DNA from: Mytilus edulis
Taxonomy: Eukaryota > Mollusca > Bivalvia > Mytilida > Mytilidae
Length of the DNA stretch: 64,000 bases
Reading direction: 5' to 3'
Assembly (NCBI RefSeq): GCF_963676685.1
Contig: NC_092346.1
Coordinates: 97,019,917 to 97,083,916 of the forward strand
Part shown: in pieces, positions 23,328-35,245 of the stretch
Numbering within the stretch: position 1 is the stretch's first letter
Layout of the letters: each line of letters opens with the position of its first letter
The notes under the pieces: model-generated
Database searches by the model: none
Seen by the model: only the letters and a program-made list of their open reading frames with translations
Told to the model about the DNA's origin: nothing
Translations under genes and position numbers: made by a program

Positions 23328-23735
23328 TTGTACATAACTTTAACTTAACTATGTAAGCCACAGTAGCAAGCTACAGCAAGGTGATAGTGTTAGATCTATC
23401 TAAGTATTGTATTACACGTGGTTGTATAGTTAAACATGAAATATTTCATTCATTTATTTACATACTAGTATTTATCTTTTTATTATTTTTATTTTAAAGA
23501 AACATTTGCCTGTTTGTTTACGAGTACTACATACTCCGTCTGCATTTATTCGAATTTGCTTGTCATGCCAATAGCACTGGTCTCTTATTTGTTTTTATCT
23601 ATATATCGTAAAATTGATTTAAAAAATTAGAGTAAAATGTCTGTGTTTCAGATCTAGGGCTGCAAGGAGGTGTAAATGCATGTAGCCACTTTGCATTTGG
23701 GTACCTAGACAATCCATTTAAACAATAAGACCATT

Positions 23736-23741
23736 AATAAA
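23736..23741 (+). terminator. Candidate poly(A) signal of the channel gene
   Basis: AATAAA in ccattaataaatgttttttt, about 410 bp after the stop, followed by a T-rich stretch. Confidence 0.5.
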
Positions 23742-25645
23742 TGTTTTTTTTTAGACTTGATGTACAAATTCACGGCAAGACTAAACACATTCGACAAAAG
23801 GACGATAAATCTATAGTGCCCTGTTTTTGAGAGACGGTAGCCCATGAACAATGCAGATTTATTCTAATACCCCCAATAGTTTGCACTTTCACAACAAAAT
23901 GTGTTATCTTGTAAAACATGTTGACCAGTGTGATAAAATTTCTCAACCATCCCTTTAGTTCTCCTGCATACTTGATTTTATCATAGTGTTGGTTCTTTTT
24001 ATGCATGTAATACTTGCCGCCAAACTATACAACAGACAACAATGAACTGCAAGTCAATCTTAAATACTAGACTTTCTACAATTATCGAGAGATCTTTTAA
24101 AGGTTTTTTTTATGATCAAAGACAAAAAAAAAGCTCAGATGACAATTATTTCATTCCTATTAAGGTTTTGATCTAATTCTATTTTCACTAAATTGTAAAC
24201 GTCTGTTAATACAATATGTGTTGAAAAAGAAACTAATTATATAGATAAGGACTAGTGAAATGATTTATACTTAGTGATGAATTCTAGTAATACTACATTT
24301 TATTTTGTTTTTGGTAGGCCAGAGCTTGTATTGTGTGTTTCATTCCTCTTGAGTGTTTTCCAAAACTAATGTCGTGGTGTTGGTTTCCGATAAGTGTAAT
24401 GTCAGAGCATGCATTGTGTTGTTTGGTTCATGACGAGTGTAATTCCTGACCATGTATTGTGTGTTGTTTGGTTCCTGACCAGTGTAATTCCTGGCCGTGA
24501 AATGTATGTTTGGTTTTTGGTGAGTGTAACTCAAGAGCATCGTTTGTGCGTTTTGTTCCTGATCACTGTTTTCTAGAGAATATTGCATTGTGTGTTTGGA
24601 CACTAATCATTGTTATTCAAGAGCACCTACTAGTATTTCGTGTTCCGTTCTTTAGTGTTATTTTAGAGCATATCATCATGATTTCGTGTTTCGTTCCTGA
24701 GTGTTATTCCAGTGTTTTATAATAGAGCATGTATAATGTGATTGTTATTCCAGAGCATATTACGATGATGTTTGTGCGTTTTGTTCCTGATAAGTGTTTT
24801 ATAATGGAGCACATATGCTTGTTATTCCAGTGTATGTATTATTCGATAAGTGTTAATTCAGTGTATGTATTGTATGATGGGTAATATTCCAAAACAGTTA
24901 TTGAGTTTTTGTTTCCGAATGTTTGTTATTCCAGAACATGTTTTGTTTGATCGTTTATTTAGTGTATTTATTGTATGATGGATACTATTTCACATCATAT
25001 AGTACGTGTTTGATTCCTGAAGATAGTTATTCCAGAGCGCATTGTGTGTTTTATTCCTGATCACTGTTATCCCATAAAATGTATTGTGTGTGTTCTTTTC
25101 GGGGATACTTATTCAAGAGCATGTAATTCGTGTTAGGTTACCGAAGATATGCATTCCAATGAATGTATTGTGTGTTTCGTTTCCGATAAGTGCTTCGTCA
25201 GACCATGTATTTCGTATTTTGTTATTCCAGAGCATGTTTTTTTTTTGTTTGTTTCTGGTAAGTGTTATCCCATAGCTTGTATTGTGTGTTTGGTTCCTGA
25301 TAAATGTAACTTAAAAGGTTGTGTTGGCTATTTTGTTTCTGCTAAGTGCCGTCCCAGAGCTTAATTGTTTTATGTTGTTGGTTCCTGGTGAGAGGAATTC
25401 CAGTCAATGTGTTGATTGCTTGGTCTCTGGTTAGTGTAAATCAAGAGCCTGTTTCGTGTTATTGCATCCTGAAGATGGTTATTCCAGAGCATGACTTGTG
25501 GTTTTTTTTTCCAGAGCATGAATTGTCTTTTACACTCCAGAGCATGTATTATGTGATTGTAATTCATGACCACGAATTGTGTTTTCAAGAGTATGTTTTG
25601 TGTGGTTGTTACTCCAGAGTAGTTTTAGTGTGAACATGTTATTCC

Positions 25646-26960
25646 GGGTCCTACTAAAATGCGCCCGGGAGCGCCCGGGTAAAGAAAAAGCGCCCGGAGG
25701 AGAAAATATAGCGCCCGGGGAACAGAAAAAGCGCCCGGGGAAAATATATTTATATTTTATTGGCATGAGACACCTTTGTTAAGTTATGAAAATTGATTTT
25801 TTTTAAATTTTAGACAAGTAATTTGCCAATTCAGATAATACATACGTTTGTAATAAAGCACAAAAACAAGTATGAATATTTCAATTTTAACAATAATATA
25901 TGAATACTATTTCGAAAGACTGATAATAATGGATCACAGTTTATGCGGAAGACTTATAACATGTAAGACATCAAAAGACATGTTTTTCAAAAACGATACA
26001 TATCCAGAAATCAACGCCACTTTGCTCATTTTAATATTATAGTAATAAAATCGGATACGGGTCACGGAAATTATATTGAAATGATAGGGATTTTTGAAAA
26101 AATGTCTATTTTAACTTTAATTTAAGTGATAGACAGGTTGCCGGGACAGAAAATAAATATACACAACAATATACACCATTTAAACGAAACATAATGACTG
26201 TCGTTGCAAAAATCAAGGTTCCTGAGCTATTTTGAAAATCGAAGCGAGAGGCTTTTAACATTGCAGTATAAAATACAGGCTAAAATGGCTGAAACGACAA
26301 ATTTGCAAACTTCGTGTTGAAAATTGGCTAACAAAGTCATTAGAAAAACTAGTTGCCGGGGTACAATTCTCATTTACATATTATGAATATTAATTAGCAA
26401 AAGCACTACTAATTTCTGGCTATGATGTACCGTAGTTAAAACAAGGGGGTAAAAAGCAGAAGTTTGGCTTAAATTTAAGTCTAAGCATTAAAACCCTGAT
26501 AACCATAGCCATTTTTAGTTTTATAAAAAGATATAATAAATCTATCTCAGCATCTGTATAAAAAAAGTGTTCAACCATGCCGTTGCGAAAATATCAGACC
26601 TCAGGCACCGATTATTTTTAGTAACAAAATATACATTTTGATCGAGGACAATGTCTTTCGTGATTCTTCTATATACTCTTATTTATATTTATTTACTTAC
26701 TTTAATATACAATTTTGAAATCTAAAATGTAAAAGTACAACAACACTTTAGATGTAGCATCGTACATATCCCCATTTATATTAAGGACAAAACAAGCAAT
26801 GATTAGTTATTTTTTAAGGAAAAAAAATATTGTTTTAAAAAATTATTATTTTCTTCTCCCGGGCGCTAATTTTCTTCTCCGGGCGCTAATTTTCCTTCTC
26901 CGGGCGCTTTTTCTTTTCCCCGGGCGCTTTTTCTTTTCCCGGCGCTTTTTAGTAGGACCG
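25646..26960. mobile_element. 1.3-kb non-autonomous TIR element (hAT-like, 8-bp duplication) with mirrored GCGCCCGGG motifs
   Basis: The ends are inverted copies: left ggtcctactaaaatgcgccc, right read inward from the other strand ggtcctactaaaaagcgcc. Next to each end lie about four to five copies of gcgcccggg spaced by A/T-rich linkers, in opposite orientation at the two sides. The element is flanked by GTTATTCC at 25638-25645 and 26961-26968. Removing the element plus one copy restores an intact array unit (gttattccagagc), which supports a true 8-bp target duplication. The interior is AT-rich and no transposase is visible. An 8-bp duplication suggests hAT-type mobilisation (inference). Confidence 0.85.
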
Positions 26961-27619
26961 GTTATTCCAGAGCAGTTATAGTGCGAATGTTAAACCAGAG
27001 CATGAATCACATTATAGGTGTTATTTCCGAACATGTATTCTGGGTTTCGTTTCTGAGTGTTATTCCAGAGTATGAAGTGTTTCGTTCCTGATAAGTGTTA
27101 TTCCAGAGCATGTCTTGTATAATGAATGTTATTGAAGAGTATTTATTGTGTATTTTAATCCAGGGTATGTATAAAGCGATAGATGTTATTCCAGAGAAAG
27201 TATTGTGTGATTGTTGATCAAGAGCGGTAAGACTATTACTTTAGAGCAAGTATGATTGAAAATCCAGAGTATTAATTGTACGATGGGTGTTATATAAGAG
27301 CATGTATTATGTGTTTTGTTCTTGATGAGTGCTATTCAAGAGCATGGTTTGTTTGTTTTATTCCTGATCATCATAATTCATAGAGCATGTGTTAATTGCT
27401 GGTTCCTATGTGTTATTCCAGAGCATGTGTTACTTGCTGGTTCCTAGGTGTTATTCCAGAGCATGCATTGGGTATTTCTTTCCTCACGATTTTTATTCAA
27501 GAGCATGTTTTGTTTGTTTGGTTCCTGATCCGTGCTACTCCAGAGAGTATTTATGTACTGTGTGTTGTCCATAGTGAGTGTTGTTCCAGAGCATGTATCG
27601 AATGATTCGTTCCTAATAA

Positions 27620-27901
27620 GGGAGCTACCATTTGATTTTTATGGGGGGGCTAGGATGAAAAATTTTGTCCTGCTTTTTTTTTTAGTTGTAATCTCTGTCC
27701 TGGCTTTTTATTTTTTACTCTATTCGGTCCTGCCTTTTTTTTTACTAGTTTATCCTGACTTTTTTTACACAAATTGTCATCCTGCCTTTTTTTTTTAACA
27801 AGTTTCTCATCCTGCCTTTTTTTTTACTCAAAACTCCTGTCCTGCCTATTTTTTTCAAATTTCATCCTAGCCCCCCCCATAAAAATCGAATGGTAGCTCC
27901 C
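27620..27901. mobile_element. 282-bp MITE with TAA target duplication (PIF/Harbinger-like)
   Basis: The ends gggagctaccattt and aatggtagctccc are inverted, and the inverted match continues for about 40 bp through a G7-8/C8 tract (ctaggatgaaa). TAA flanks both sides (27617-27619, 27902-27904). The interior is a T-rich run of tcctgcctttttt-like repeats. A 3-bp TAA/TWA duplication is typical of PIF/Harbinger elements. It is nested in the 24310-27960 array. Confidence 0.8.
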
Positions 27902-27999
27902 TAAGTGTTATTTCAGATCATGCCATGTGTTATCAGTGTTATTCCAGAGCATGTTTTGTGGTTTTCAAGAAACAACATTAAATTTGAGTTGAAAACAAA

Positions 28000-28112
28000 G
28001 AGATGTGCTATGGTTGCAAATGAGACATTCATCCACCAAATACTAAAGAAGAATGTAAACCACTACAGGTCACCATACCACCTTCAACAATGCACAAAAC
28101 TTACACTGTAAA
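28000..28112 (+). repeat. Diverged copy of the gccaatgagacaactctcca family
   Basis: It contains tatggttgcaaatgagacat, caggtcaccataccacc and ttcaacaatgcacaaaac, in the same order as at 10865-11045. Confidence 0.7.
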
Positions 28113-28124
28113 GTATGCTGTAAC

Positions 28125-28345
28125 AAAAATGTGTCCATAGTACACAGATGTCTCCCTTGCACTATCATTTCGATGTTCAGTATACCCTGAAATTGCAGTC
28201 AAAACTCTAATTTTGGTATTAAAATAAGAAAGATCCTATCATAAGGAACATGTGTACTAAGTTTCAATTTGATTGGACTTCAACTTCATCAAACACTACC
28301 TTGACCAAAAACTTTAACCTAATGCAGGACAGATGAACGAACCAA
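28125..28345 (-). repeat. Copy of the 283-bp family, inverse orientation
   Basis: It shares aaggaacatgtgtactaagt and ggacttcaacttcatcaaac with 11250-11510 and 21330-21520. Confidence 0.8.
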
Positions 28346-28621
28346 CGATTGGAAGAACAGACCAACTAACTAACTAACCCTCCCTATAATCCAGAACAAT
28401 AGAACAACAGTAGAGCAATAGTACAAACTATTAAAGTAAGATAAGATCAGATACTCTTTATTTCAGACTCAAAAGGGTCATACATATATACAGGACACAA
28501 AATACTCTGTGTTAACAGAAGAAAGGTTAAAATACTCATAGTATTCCTATATATTAAACACTCATTGTACCTTATAAGTTGAAAAGTGACTAGACTAATC
28601 AGATCGGTAAAATAAAAAAAA

Positions 28622-30225
28622 CAACTAACAAACCAGATGCTACGCAGGGCGCAGCTTTACACGACCGCAGAGGTCAAACACTGAACAGTTGGGGCAAGTA
28701 TGGACACAACATTCAAGCTTGATACAGGTCTGAATTTGGATTGCGATTTTAAAATAGTTGAAACAGCATAAGTTTCTGACACAGAATGAATGTGGTCAAA
28801 TGAACTTTAAATGATTTTTTTTGCTTTTGAGCAATACACTATGCCTTTTGAATATTCATCCCCTAAAAAAAAAAAACATTTGAAGAAATTTTCTTTTTAA
28901 TTTCTGAAATCTGAAATGAGAAAAATTGTACACCCTCCCACCCCCACCCTCATTTTTTTTCACCTATACAAGTTCCCCTTATTCCAAAAATAATCTCAAT
29001 TCAAATTTCTAATGGAGCTTGCAACAATAACCATGATAACTTCTCATTTACATACATCATAAAGTATTGAAATATAAAATGACATACAGTCATGGTTAAA
29101 ATAATTATTGATTAAAAGTAACTTCTAAAAATAAATTTATAGCTAATCATCTCAAGACAAGCATCATTTCTTAATACATTATTTTCAAGCAGTGTAAACA
29201 TATATATATATATAACAGTAGTCTTTAAATGGAATTAATATTGGATTACTTCCCTTACACTGCTTTTAAATTGTATAAATTGTCCTTTAACCAGAGATAT
29301 TTATACATGTACACTTAAACATAAGTTGTTGACTGGAAACTACAAAAATACTCATTTGGGTGCCTTTTTTGGCCCCTAATTCCTAACCTTTTGGACCATA
29401 ACCCCCATAATCATTCCAAGCATTCCCTTTGTTATACGGAATTTTGTGATACAATGGCAGAGAGATCCATACAGTTACACACAAGTTATTGTCCTTAAGC
29501 TAGAAAAATACTTGTTTTGACCCCTTTTGGCCCTTAAATCCTAGACTGTTTGCCCCATAACCCACAAAATAAATGCAAATCTTCTACTTATGGTATTAAA
29601 CATTGTGGTACAATTACAGAGCAATTGAAATACTTTTTTTTTTAAATACACATGTACAACTTATTGACTGAAAACTACAAAATGCTTATTTTGGCCCCTT
29701 TTTAGGCCCTTAAGTCCTAAACCTTTGGGACCATAACCGAAATAATCAATCCAAGCCTTCCCTTTGTTATATGGAACCTTGAGTTACAATGTCAGAGAGA
29801 TCCATACAGTTACACATAAGTTATTGTCCTAAAACTAGAAAAATGCCTGTCTTGGCCCCTTTTTGGACCTTAATTCCTAGACTGTTTGCCCCATAACCCT
29901 TAAAATAAATCAAAATCTTCTACTTATGGTATTAAACATTGTGGTACAATTTTAGAGGAATTAAAATTCTTATACACAACTTATTGTCCTGAAACTAGAT
30001 AAATGCTTGTTTTGTGCCCCTTTGGGTCCTAATTCCTAAACCTTAGGGACCATAACCCCCAAAATCAATCCCAAGATTCCTTTTGTGGTTAGAAACATTG
30101 TGTTAAAATTTTATTGATTTCTATTTACTTATACTAAAGTTATTGTCCAGAAACCATCCGTCTTCGGACGACGACGACGCGGATGTGATACCAATATCCG
30201 AAAAAAATTTGCAGTCATATAAAAA
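28622..30225 (-). repeat. Composite interspersed element, copy 3 (inverse)
   Basis: It begins with aaccagatgctacgcagggc and agctttacacgaccgcagag, the reverse complement of the copy 1 end. It runs through several about 160-170-bp modules (for example caaaatgcttattttggccc) and ends at the gacgacgacgcggatgtgat / gcagtcatataaa end. The 35-bp array is absent. Confidence 0.8.
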
Positions 30226-30229
30226 CACT

Positions 30230-32510
30230 AAAGTCTCTGTAAATGCTAAAATAAACCATATCCTAAAAATGTATACTATATTTTATCTGACCGCATTCAA
30301 GTTATCCATCTATTAAATAATTTGCTAAGTAAAAAACTTCCATTACAACCTCTGTAAAGATAACATTTATTGGCAATATATGTTTACCACATCCATAACA
30401 AATAAAATCTCATTGTGGCATTCAATTGAAAAAAAAATTATATATATGGATATGAGTATATGTCAGTACAAAAAATTATCATCAGGTTGAGACAGATTAT
30501 TTGCATTATAAGTCTGCAATTTCACTTAATCTAAAAAATTAAAATGTGGTTGCCAAAAGTCTCTAATGTCCCTGGATTTTATTTTATCTTCAGTTGATCA
30601 ACATAACAGGCTTTGATTATTTGTACCAACAAGCATTCTGTTGCTAGATCATTTTCTATAAAAGCCCTCAATTCAAAATAAAAATCTGTCCATAGAACTC
30701 TATAATATTATTAATTTTGAGTTAATCATTGTATAATTGGTTGGTCTTTTTCCTATTTTGAAGAATCCTAGTGTATGTCAATTTAAAATATTTTCAAGGC
30801 TCATATTGTATTTACAAGGTTTTTGTTTTTTTACTATACAGAAAATTGTTGACCCATTTTTGTAAATTTAGCGGTATCGGGAGAGATAACTTAGAAAGTC
30901 TAACTTTCATAAAGGAATGTTCAGTAAATTGACATTTTTCTATGTTCTGAAAGCCCATTGTAAGAGCTATCTTCTCAAATCTTATTCTATAATTATATTG
31001 CTAATTTCTATTCACCTAAAAGTCACTTTTCATGTTTATTTTGTACATTTTAGCTTGAAATATGCCTCTTTAGAATAAAAATGTTATCATGTTTTTGAAA
31101 TAGCCTTACATACTCATTCATACATGTAACATTTTCTCACTGGAGTAGTTTATAAAATATAAGAATTAGCCCATATATTCAATAGGTCTTTTAATTTTAA
31201 TTACCTCTATAATCATATAAAAACTTCCCTAAATATAACTGTTCAATAAATCAAATGTAAGCTAGATTTAATGTCTTCAAACAAATAATACATGTACAAC
31301 ATTTGTTAAAAGTATAAAATTATTCCACATGTTTAACTAATAAATAACAATATGTAGACATTAAAAATGTAACAAGTTTTACAATTCTTTCTGTTCAATG
31401 AATAAATGCACACTTACACATTTATGTAATATTTTCAATGAAATCTTTTTTTTAGCATTGCTGTAAAATTAGGTAATTTTTTCTGAATACAATATTTTTG
31501 ACTAGACTGTATACAACTATGGAATCATTATTATTTGTGGGATACCAATTATCATGGTTTTCAGTGAAACAGGTGAACCACAAATTTGCCATCAGGTATA
31601 ATACAGACTTTGACAAAACCACGAAATCAAATATCCAAGAAAATACAAGATTTCTTTAATCCACGAAAATTGATATCCACCAAAAATAAAAGAATCCACT
31701 ATATATGTTTTTCGATACACGACTTGAATTGAGTATTTAATCTAAAATATCTACAAAAATGTTTATGCAACTTCTAACAAGTGAATGGCAAAATGAGCAT
31801 TTATAACTGAAAATCAAACCTGTCACAGTTTTTAAACTGAAAATAGGTTATTTGTTTAATTTCTGACAAATATTCCTAATGAGTATTGAAATATGACATA
31901 TTTAAGAGTATTACATATTGAAAAAATCTCATAACCAAAGTGATCTTAAAAATAATACACTGTACAATAGAGTACTCATTTAATCAATAATAAAAAAAAA
32001 ATCAAATTTAATTTAAGAAATAATAAAAATATTTTTTAAATTGTTTAAAAGGAGAAAACACTTTTTATTCATAAAAATCAGATTGCTTCAAGGATATTAT
32101 GCATTTTGTGATAAAAATATAAAAATAACTTTAAAAAAATTAATTAAATCCATTTCTTAACAAACAAAGTAACTTTAAAAAAAAGGATTAAGAACACAAA
32201 AAGGTTTATTATAACGACCCTGAATATCCAGAACATTTCAAGATATTTAGTATGAACAAAATAACATAGCACCATTACTTTAACCTTTTAAAACATACTT
32301 ATAACACATTTTTGTCTTTTTCAAAAGAATTTCCTATTTGAGAAGAAGTTGTTGCATTGTCTAATTTCATATCATGGTTAGAAAGTATGGCAAATATCAT
32401 GAATATCTTAACCTTAAATGCATACAAAAGCCGTAACAAAAAAGATATTATATATACTACCTTCAAAATCATCCCCTAATATATACTCCACATTGTATTG
32501 TGATCTTAAA
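30230..32510. other. AT-rich intergenic stretch
   Basis: No coding ORF above background. The only structured element seen is the MITE at 31515-31705. Confidence 0.4.
31515..31705. mobile_element. Foldback MITE with gggataccaatt ends, copy 1
   Basis: The left end gtgggataccaattatcatg and the right end (tggatatcaattttcgtgga read from the other strand) pair over about 40 bp with mismatches. A second member is at 44600-44811. Confidence 0.65.
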
Positions 32511-32514
32511 TACT

Positions 32515-33665
32515 AAACCAGATGCTCCACAGGGCACAGCTTTATATGACCGCAGAGGTTGAACCCTCAACAGTTGGGGCAAGTATGGACACAAAATTTA
32601 ATCTTGATACAGCTCTGATTTTGAATTGTGATTAAATAGTTGACACAACATAGGTTTCTGACACAAAATGAATGTGGTCTAAGAACTTAAACTTAAAAAC
32701 TTAAAAATTTTAAATTGGACATTTACCTATTATAGTTCAATATCCAAAATCTAAATACATGGTTAGATTCAGCATATCATAGAACCGCAAGAATTCAATT
32801 TTTGATGAAATCAAATAATGTTCAATTTTAGACCCTTTAGACCTCAATGTGGACCAATTTGATAACTGGGCCCAAATATTAATAATCTAAATACATGGTT
32901 AGATTTAGCATTTTGAAGAACCCCATATATTCAATTTTTGGTGAAATCAAACAAAGTTTAATTTTTGACCCTTTGGACCTTAATGTAGACCAATTTGAAA
33001 ACGGGACAATACTGTGAAATTGAATATTTTTTGCTATTGCGCAAAACTGCAATTGAAAATTTCTTGCTATTGGGCAATATTGTGCAATTGAAGATTTCTT
33101 GCTATTGCACAAAACTGTGCAATTGAAGATTTCTTGCTATTGCGGAATACTGTGCAATTGAAAATTTCTTGCTATTGCACAATACTTAATATAATAATTT
33201 TGGACCCCGATTTGGACCAACTTGAAAACTGGGCCCATTATCAAAAATCTAAGTACATGTTTAGATTCAGCATATCAAAGAACCCCAAGAATTCAATTTT
33301 TGTTAAAATCAAGCTAAGTTTAATTTTGAACCCTTTGGACCTTAATATAGACCAATTTGAAAACAGGACCAAAAATTAAGAATCTGAATACACGGTTTGA
33401 TCTGGCATATATCAAAAACCCCAATAATTCATTTTTTAATGAAATCAAACAAAGTTTTAATTTGGACCCTTTTAGCCCCTAATTTCGTTGGGACCAAAAC
33501 TCCCAAAATCAATCCCAACCTTCTTTTTATAATCATAAACCTTGTGTTTAAATTTCATGGATTTCTATTCATTTTTACTAAAGTTAGAGAGCGAAAATCA
33601 AATGCCTTCGAACGATGCCAACGTGATACCAATATACGACCAAAAATGTTTGCGGTTGTATAAAA
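32515..33665 (-). repeat. Composite interspersed element, copy 4 (inverse)
   Basis: It starts with ccagatgctccacagggcac and agctttatatgaccgcagag. It contains about four of the 130-145-bp modules (sharing caatttttgatgaaatcaaa) and the 35-bp array at 33005-33190. It ends with atacgaccaaaaatgtttgc, the reverse complement of the copy 1 start. Confidence 0.8.
33005..33190 (-). repeat. 35-bp tandem array inside copy 4
   Basis: About five units carry tgcaattgaagatttcttgc and tattgcacaatactgtg, inverse to the array at 1877-2150. Confidence 0.85.
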
Positions 33666-33669
33666 AAAG

Positions 33670-35245
33670 ATGACTTTAGGGCTATTATAGGTAAAAATGG
33701 TATGGGAGGGTGGATAACTCTTGATATTTTTCTTTATGGGAATAACATCTCTATTAAAAATGAAAATACATTTTTTTAGGTGGTGAGGTGCTGTCAATAA
33801 ATTGACTTAATAGGTTTTAATCAACATGATCAACTAACAGTTATATAATAAATGATCTTGGCATATAGCTGGTAACCTAGTATATTTTTGTGCAGTCTTT
33901 ATCCCTATTATTTTGAATTAAACAGTTTCCCCTTCTACTAAATAATGTGTGTTTTATAATACACAAGTAGTTTCATTGTTTAAATAAACAAAATAAGGTC
34001 AGATAAAACATACAAATATATATCCATACAAATATTCAAACATATAACTTAACTAAGAATACGTGCTTATGAGTCACGACCTTCTGATCTATGAAATTTA
34101 AGCAATTTTATGCACACACATGTTGTATTTATAATGTCTCAGTCAATTTACAACAAAATAAATGCATGACAAACAGTAAAACCTACAATAAAATTAATGC
34201 AAGACAAACAGTAAAACCTACAACAAAATTAATGCAAGACAAACAGTAAAACCTACAACAAATTATGAAAAAATATAACCTTTAATGCTAAAATCTGTAA
34301 AAGCTGACTGATTTGTAAACATTAAATATAACCATGACAACAGTATGATGAAACATAAAACATTAAAACAAATAAAAGTTGTACTTGTATGTCCCTGATT
34401 GCACTAAAAATAATGCCATGAAAACAGTAAAATTTGTAAACTGAAAATCAGATGGACATTATTATGACCAACAGAAAAATACAACCAATTATTTATAAAC
34501 ATGACCAGGTCATACTTGTGAATGTCTTCATATCATTTAATAAAGATCAACAGGTACTTAATGCATCTTGAAAAATGATCTGAAGGTAATCTAGTGTGAC
34601 TAGGTTAAAGCTATTTCCATTTATCTTAAAATGAAATGTAAAATATGAATCAATGGATACATGTAAGTATAAAAAAGATTTAAACAAATATCTTCAAAGA
34701 AAAATTAAATAGGTTTGACTATAAAAGGAGTGTTACATTAATGAGTAAGTACCACACCATGTAAAAGATACAAAACAGGTTATTCCAAGGTGGAAAGCAT
34801 ACAAATTATTATATATATATTTTTGACACATCAAAGGCTACTATTTATCTCTACTTTAATCTCTGTTGGTAGGAAATCTATGATAAATGACATGCTCTAT
34901 GACAATTCTGTAGAGGGAAATAACTCAATAATCTCTAGCGCAATTATTCATGACTTTCATTTTCTTACATGATGGGGCAATATCAGATGAACAATTTCCT
35001 TTATCATGGTGTGTACCTTACAGTTACAAACAGAAAGAGGAATAACAAAATTAAATGTCTGTTGGCTTGTTACGCCTGAATCATGATGTTTATATGATTG
35101 TTATACAGACTGATAATTAAAAACACACAAGATTCACAGATTGGTTATATATGTATAATGAAACTAAAATTAAAAAAAAATTATCATCATATAAATGCTG
35201 ACATGAATAAATGTAAGACAACTCTAACAATGGAATGTACATGGA
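33670..35245. other. Non-coding stretch, probably the 3' flank/UTR of the methyltransferase gene
   Basis: AT-rich, no supported coding exon. It holds the small tandem repeat at 34151-34260. I could not place a convincing poly(A) signal for the minus-strand gene. Confidence 0.35.
34151..34260. repeat. 35-bp tandem repeat, three copies
   Basis: The unit contains aatgcaagacaaacagtaaa and acctacaaca. The first copy is slightly diverged. Confidence 0.9.

Larger units (their letters stand above)
24310..27960 (+). repeat. Decayed satellite-like array, unit about 40-46 bp, with two nested insertions
   Basis: Dozens of diverged units share the core gttcctgataagtgttattc followed by cagagcatgtattgtg. 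The array is broken by clean insertions at 25646-26960 and 27620-27901 and resumes in register after each. Many short ORFs on both strands here are artefacts of the repeat. It lies downstream of the channel gene. Confidence 0.85.

Noticed and set aside
24340-25782. Many ORFs of 60-95 codons on both strands
   Set aside because: All fall in the decayed 40-46-bp array or the GC-rich end of the TIR element, and their peptides repeat the array unit.
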